Shown: positions 6,405-9,566 of the stretch, piece after piece | Layout of the letters: each line of letters begins with the position of its first letter | How positions within the stretch are numbered: position 1 is the first letter of the stretch | Assembly (NCBI GenBank): GCA_045534775.1 | Contig: JAZSKI010000018.1 | Coordinates: 1-9,566 of the forward strand | DNA length: 9,566 nt | Direction: 5' to 3' | DNA from: JAZOTK01 sp045534775 | GTDB lineage: Bacteria > Bacillota > Clostridia > RUG12999 | Notes under the pieces: model-generated | Database searches by the model: none | What the model was told of the DNA's origin: nothing | What the model saw: the letters and a program-made list of their open reading frames with translations, nothing else | Position numbers and translations under genes: made by a program

Positions 6405-7568
6405 TTACATTACCTGGTTCCCCGAAAGATAGAGAGCCAGATACAGTATCATCATCAGGATAGAGGCTGAGAGTATGATGATGCGGGAAAAGGTATTTTT
6501 AATCGCCTTGGCGGTGAAAATTTCCAAAGGAAAGAGAGCTGAAAGATACCGCCCCCCGGATAGGAGCCAGGATGCCGAAAAGGTGACGAAAATATAGGCT
6601 AAGCTAAATAAAATATAGCCGGTATTTTCGTTCTTTTTCAGGGCGACAAGCATCAGCAGAACCGATATGAAAAACAGTATGACCTGCGGTAACATTATCG
6701 GCAGAGTCAGTTCACTTCTGCTTAAAATATATGACATATAATTTGCTATGTTTCTGCCGAAAAAGCTAAACTCCTGATACCAGATTTCTCTTTGATAATG
6801 AGAGAAAGCGAAAAAATTTCCCAAAACAATTCTGTTTATCAAAAGATATGTAAAAAATCCCAAACCGGGCGCGGCGGAGAGAAATAACTTTTTCTTGTCA
6901 TTCCTGAAAAGCTCGTAAAACAGCGGTATAAAAAGAATAATACCGTAAACTCTTGTAAGTGCCGCTAAAAAGGCGAAAATTGCAGATGTGACAAATCGGT
7001 TTTTGCGCAAAGCTATAAAAAACAAAAGCATAAGCATTACAAACAGGCTTTCTGTGTATACTCCCGAAAAGAAAAATGAAAAAGGAGAAAGCCCGAAAAG
7101 GAGGAGAACATAAACGCTGTCCTTTTTATTCATATCAAACCGGCATAGACGGTACAAAAGAAAAAGTGCCGCAGAAAAACACAGATTTGATACTAAAAAT
7201 CCCGATATAAAGCTATTATCGAAAAATATGTTAAACAGGGTAATTATCAGCGGATACAGAGGATAAAACACAATAAATTCCACGCCTGTTCCTGCGGAAA
7301 CATAACTATTTTCAGCAAGGAACATATAATGATGCCCGTCCCATGCCGCAAAGGAGGTGAAGGGCGTTTTGGTTGCGAGCAGCAAAAGGGTAATTATGCA
7401 CCCGCGGAGAGCGAGAATTGCGGCGGTGGGGATTGCCGCTTCCTTAAAGGTTATTTTTTCGGGGGAAACCGTATCCTGCGAATATAGCCCGGCAAAGGCA
7501 AGGACTGCCGCCCAAATTGCGGCGGCGGAAAAGAGGATTACAGCAATAATTTCTGTCAAAAGTATCAT
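6405..7568 (-). CDS. Gpi18/PIG-V-like membrane glycosyltransferase (GT-C fold)
   Basis: A 387-residue integral membrane protein with roughly nine to eleven hydrophobic helices. It shows the signature of the PIG-V/Gpi18 mannosyltransferase-like family (COG5542): W-D-G-H-H-Y at 76-81 in the first extracellular loop (the family's WD.xxY block, with the likely catalytic Asp77), FYPLYP at 101-106, SPFSFFFSGVYTESLF at 161-176 and LTRVYG at 204-209. Such enzymes transfer a sugar from a polyprenyl-phosphate donor to an acceptor on the outer face of the membrane. In bacteria the acceptor is usually unknown. Start ATG at 7566-7568, with GGCAGGTG at 7574-7581. The gene is divergent from a polysaccharide operon, which makes a role in envelope glycan synthesis plausible but unproven. 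No clear terminator follows; an imperfect hairpin overlaps the stop codon (about 6386-6408). Confidence 0.85.
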   Translation of the reverse strand: MILLTEIIAVILFSAAAIWAAVLAFAGLYSQDTVSPEKITFKEAAIPTAAILALRGCIITLLLLATKTPFTSFAAWDGHHYMFLAENSYVSAGTGVEFIVFYPLYPLIITLFNIFFDNSFISGFLVSNLCFSAALFLLYRLCRFDMNKKDSVYVLLLFGLSPFSFFFSGVYTESLFVMLMLLFFIALRKNRFVTSAIFAFLAALTRVYGIILFIPLFYELFRNDKKKLFLSAAPGLGFFTYLLINRIVLGNFFAFSHYQREIWYQEFSFFGRNIANYMSYILSRSELTLPIMLPQVILFFISVLLMLVALKKNENTGYILFSLAYIFVTFSASWLLSGGRYLSALFPLEIFTAKAIKNTFSRIIILSASILMMILYLALYLSGNQVM

Positions 7569-7639
7569 AATTTCACCTGCCTTATTCTGAAGAACATACC
7601 TGCTGCAGTTCCGGACTGCGGCGGGGTAAACCCATATTT

Positions 7640-7668
7640 ATTCTATCACATTTTTGCGGTAAAGTAAA
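7640..7668 (-). promoter_or_regulatory. Promoter of the Gpi18-like gene
   Basis: On the minus strand, TTTACT (7663-7668), a 17-bp spacer and TAGAAT (7640-7645), with TG one base before the -10 box (extended -10). The implied leader of about 65 nt contains a small palindrome (GCAGT/ACTGC, 7605-7619). Confidence 0.55.
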
Positions 7669-7739
7669 GATGTGAATAAAATTTTTTTCAAGGGGTCTCA
7701 AAAAAATAGCAAAAATTCTCAGAATAGCCGTAAAATACC

Positions 7740-7765
7740 CATTGACGGGGCGGCTTTCGTCAATG
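7740..7765. promoter_or_regulatory. Palindromic operator candidate between -35 and -10 of the polysaccharide promoter
   Basis: CATTGACG (7740-7747) and CGTCAATG (7758-7765) are exact inverted copies with a 10-bp centre. The left arm contains the -35 box and the right arm abuts the -10 box, so a dimer bound here would block RNA polymerase. It lies upstream of the transcription start and so is a DNA site, not an RNA hairpin. Confidence 0.6.
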
Positions 7766-7771
7766 TATAAT
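7742..7771 (+). promoter_or_regulatory. Main promoter of the polysaccharide operon
   Basis: TTGACG (7742-7747), 18-bp spacer, TATAAT (7766-7771). This is the best sigma-A-type match in the window's plus strand. Transcription would start near 7778, leaving a leader of about 225 nt before the first gene. Confidence 0.75.
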
Positions 7772-7777
7772 ATAGTG

Positions 7778-8004
7778 GCAGACGAGGAAAAAGTTTGAGT
7801 TTTTAATTTTGTTCCTGATTGCAGAAAAACAGCATAAACAGACGACCTTTGCCACATCGTGAAAATTTAGGATATATGTATATATTTTGCATACAATTTT
7901 GTGCATATTGCTGATAGAAAGAATATGAAAAATATGATATAATTAATATGTATAAGTGTATACGGTATCGGCTTATTAAAAGGTATGGAATAGAGAGGGA
8001 CGAC
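7778..8004 (+). other. Long AT-rich leader of the polysaccharide operon
   Basis: About 227 nt without a convincing gene. It has imperfect pairing (AGGAA near 7784 with TTCCT near 7811) and a run of ATATGTATATATTTTGCATAC-type sequence, but I recognise no riboswitch and no intrinsic terminator. Leaders of this length in Firmicute polysaccharide operons are often sites of antitermination control; here that is only a possibility. Confidence 0.4.
7935..7943 (+). promoter_or_regulatory. Second, extended -10 promoter candidate
   Basis: TGATATAAT (TG-N-TATAAT) lies about 62 bp before the adaptor gene start. There is no good -35 box, but the extended -10 can compensate. If used, transcription begins near 7950, which would exclude the upstream ATG at 7948 as a start codon. 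Confidence 0.45.
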
Positions 8005-8805
8005 ATGAAACAAGAAAACAGTATGTATAAGAATGCAGAAATAGAAGAAAATACAAATTCGATAGAGGTGGATATAGTCGAGATAGTGTGGTATTTGCTG
8101 TCAAGATGGTATATGCTCATTATATCGGCGGTAGTGGCTATGGGCTTGGTGCTTGGCGCGGATTTGCTTTTTGTAGCACCCAAATATCAGTCAAGCGTTA
8201 CCTTCAATGTTGAGAATACCCGTGAAACCTCCAAGGTAGAGGGTGTAACCTCCAGTGATATTGTTGCTGCAGAATCCTTGGCGGAAACCTATAAAGTTAT
8301 TTTGAGCTCCAATTCCGTGCGTGAAAGGGTTGTAGAATCCCTTGCGGCTATTAATGTTGCAATTACGGAAAATCAGCTTAGCAATGCGGTTGCGATATCG
8401 GAAATATCCAACACACAGATTCTGAGAGTGGATGTTACCCATAAGGATGAGGAAATGGCATATACAATAGCCAAGACTTATGAAAAGGTTGTAACGAATA
8501 TGATAATACATCTTACCAACTGGGGCAATGCCTATGTTATTGATAGTGCAAGAATGCCGAAAAAACCGTCATCACCCAGAGTTGAGAGGGATGCTGTCAT
8601 AGGCTTTATGGCAGGTATGGCACTTTGTGTATTGATTTTGCTGATTATTAGATTTTCAGACCGCAGAATTTTTGTGGCAGAGGATATTGAGAATGCGTTA
8701 AACGTAACGGTAATAGGTCAGATTCCCAAAGGCATCGTAACCGAAGGGGAAGAGGGAGTATACCGTGCGGAAGGGAAGAGGGGTATGAAAAATGGAAAAA
8801 AATAA
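8005..8805 (+). CDS. Wzz/YveK-type polysaccharide chain-length and BY-kinase adaptor protein
   Basis: A 266-residue membrane protein of the Wzz family found in Gram-positive capsule and exopolysaccharide operons (CpsC, CapA, YveK type). A short cytoplasmic N-terminus leads to a first membrane helix (about 36-56). An extracellular domain of about 140 residues rich in Val, Ser and Glu follows, then the proline motif P-KKP-SSP (185-191) just before the second helix (about 197-216), and a cytoplasmic tail ending in basic residues (KRGMKNGKK). In this family the cytoplasmic tail activates the partner BY-kinase, encoded by the next gene. The start at 8005 has GAGAGGGA (7993-8000) in front; an in-frame ATG 57 bp upstream lacks a ribosome site and sits on a promoter. 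The 3' end overlaps the kinase gene by 14 bp, indicating translational coupling. Confidence 0.93.
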   Translation: MKQENSMYKNAEIEENTNSIEVDIVEIVWYLLSRWYMLIISAVVAMGLVLGADLLFVAPKYQSSVTFNVENTRETSKVEGVTSSDIVAAESLAETYKVILSSNSVRERVVESLAAINVAITENQLSNAVAISEISNTQILRVDVTHKDEEMAYTIAKTYEKVVTNMIIHLTNWGNAYVIDSARMPKKPSSPRVERDAVIGFMAGMALCVLILLIIRFSDRRIFVAEDIENALNVTVIGQIPKGIVTEGEEGVYRAEGKRGMKNGKK

Positions 8806-9566
8806 ACGAATTCATGATGCCGAAATCAGCAGAAAGTTCCTCTTAACCAAGCATACGGCGTTTGCCGTAAAGGAAGCATATCTTAAGCTCAGAACCAATC
8901 TGACCTTTTGTATGTGCAAGGATAAACCGAGTCCTTGCAAATCCTTTGTGATAACCAGCGCCAACCAGGCGGAGGGCAAAAGCGTAGCGACAGCCAATGT
9001 GGCTATAAGCTTTGCAATGCTTGGTAAAAAAACGCTGATTGTAGACTGTGACATGAGAAAGCCTATGCAGAAAAAAATCTGGAAAGCAGAGATTGAAATC
9101 GGAATAGCAGAGCATCTGGCAAATATGGGCGAATGTGAAATCTGCGCAGTGGAAGGAGACCTTCCCCTGTATATTTGCTGTTGTAACGGAATTCCGTCGA
9201 ATCCCACAGAGCTGCTCAGCTCAGAGAGTATGAAAAAGCTGATTGAACGGCTGTATGACGAATATGATTATATTTTTATAGATACACCGCCTATAAATAC
9301 GGTGGTTGACGCTCAGATTCTGGCGCCGCTGGTTGATGGGGTGGTAATTATAGGCAAATCGGGTTATACAACGCGTGATGAGCTACAGATGGAGGTAAGC
9401 CTGATTGAACGCTCCGGCGGAAATCTGTGCGGCGTGGTTTTGAATCAGATGGACACTAAAACTATGCAGGGTCACGGTAAGTACAAAAGTAAATACGGCT
9501 ACAAGTATGGCTACAAATATGGTTACAAATACGGCTACAAGCGCGGCTACGGATACGGTTACGACC
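8792..9566 (+). CDS. BY-kinase, CpsD/CapB-type tyrosine autokinase (3' end outside window)
   Basis: Open from ATG 8792 to the window end (258 visible residues), overlapping the adaptor gene by 14 bp with AGAGGGG at 8777-8783 as ribosome site. The bacterial tyrosine kinase motifs are in order: the N-terminal E-A-Y-L-K-L-R-TN (28-36, the oligomer ExxRxxR site with Leu in place of the first Arg), Walker A SANQAEGKS (56-64; Lys63 binds ATP), Walker A' LIVDCDMRKP (82-91; Asp85, Asp87) and Walker B IFIDTPP (161-167; Asp164). A C-terminal tyrosine cluster starts at Tyr231, with 12 Tyr in the last 28 visible residues, mostly as K-Y-G-Y repeats. The protein is cytoplasmic and membrane-tethered by its adaptor. 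Autophosphorylation of the tail normally controls polymer length and export. The length is near complete for the family, so the stop is probably close. Confidence 0.95.
   Translation, partial: MEKNKRIHDAEISRKFLLTKHTAFAVKEAYLKLRTNLTFCMCKDKPSPCKSFVITSANQAEGKSVATANVAISFAMLGKKTLIVDCDMRKPMQKKIWKAEIEIGIAEHLANMGECEICAVEGDLPLYICCCNGIPSNPTELLSSESMKKLIERLYDEYDYIFIDTPPINTVVDAQILAPLVDGVVIIGKSGYTTRDELQMEVSLIERSGGNLCGVVLNQMDTKTMQGHGKYKSKYGYKYGYKYGYKYGYKRGYGYGYD
9482..9565 (+). repeat. In-frame Tyr-Lys-Tyr-Gly coding repeat (kinase tyrosine cluster)
   Basis: From the codon for Tyr231 onward the frame encodes successive (K)YGY units, roughly 12 bp each, drifting to RGYGYGYD at the end. Synonymous positions vary (TAT/TAC, AAA/AAG, GGC/GGT), so the units are not identical at the DNA level. 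The array runs to the window end and may continue. Confidence 0.85.

Noticed and set aside
7948..8004. Adaptor gene starting at the ATG at 7948
   Set aside because: No ribosome site; it falls at the expected start point of the extended -10 promoter, and the extra 19 residues look unlike the family.
7803..8183. Minus-strand 126-residue ORF across the operon leader
   Set aside because: It overlaps the adaptor gene and the promoters, has no ribosome site that convinces, and shows low-complexity Ser/Ile/Tyr composition from AT-rich DNA.
8812..9207. Minus-strand ORFs opposite the BY-kinase
   Set aside because: They are antisense shadows of a clearly coding kinase frame and resemble no known protein.

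Overview
The window looks like chromosome from a low-to-moderate GC anaerobic Firmicute of the class Clostridia, probably a gut Ruminococcaceae/Oscillospiraceae-type organism. This is inferred from strong AGGAGG-type ribosome binding sites, AT-rich promoters, a TnpX-type large serine recombinase, and the Gram-positive arrangement of a separate Wzz-like adaptor and BY-kinase. No species call is possible from the sequence alone.

Layout. (1) 1-975 (+): the C-terminal part of a large serine recombinase, the right-hand edge of an integrative element lying mostly to the left. The element boundary should fall in or near 976-1062, which holds a perfect 13-bp hairpin. (2) 1063-3066, all on the minus strand: a ZIP (GufA/ZupT-type) metal transporter, ribonuclease HII (rnhB) and tRNA-Arg(ACG). 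Each has its own recognisable promoter. Between rnhB and the tRNA lies a bidirectional terminator next to an array of tiny, sequence-diverse hairpins joined by a conserved AGCTAAAT/ATTTAGCT linker (2777-2947). I saw nothing convincing in 2662-2776. (3) 3199-6103: an AraC-family regulator (minus) divergent from L-fucose isomerase fucI (plus). A 14-bp direct repeat lies in the shared intergenic region, and a strong terminator follows fucI, so it looks monocistronic. (4) 6104-6404: no intact gene, but a badly decayed, internally deleted IS200-like (REP-associated, RAYT) tyrosine transposase on the minus strand. (5) 6405-7568 (minus): a multi-membrane-spanning Gpi18/PIG-V-like glycosyltransferase. 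(6) 7740-9566 (plus): the start of an exopolysaccharide/capsule operon. It has a strong promoter with a palindrome between the -35 and -10 boxes, a long leader, a Wzz/YveK-type chain-length adaptor, and an overlapping BY-kinase (CpsD/CapB type) cut by the window end inside a striking Tyr-Lys-Tyr-Gly repeat tail.

How the parts relate. The adaptor and BY-kinase should act as a pair: the adaptor's cytoplasmic C-terminus normally activates the kinase, and the tyrosine tail is the autophosphorylation site that tunes polymer export. The divergent GT-C enzyme may add a sugar to a cell-envelope polymer, but the link to the operon is only positional. FucI would convert L-fucose to L-fuculose (or D-arabinose to D-ribulose) under control of the AraC-type protein. 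No fuculokinase, aldolase or transporter is present nearby. The most unusual non-coding signals are the mini-hairpin array, the promoter-embedded palindrome and the transposase relic. No clearly new multi-gene system is visible.
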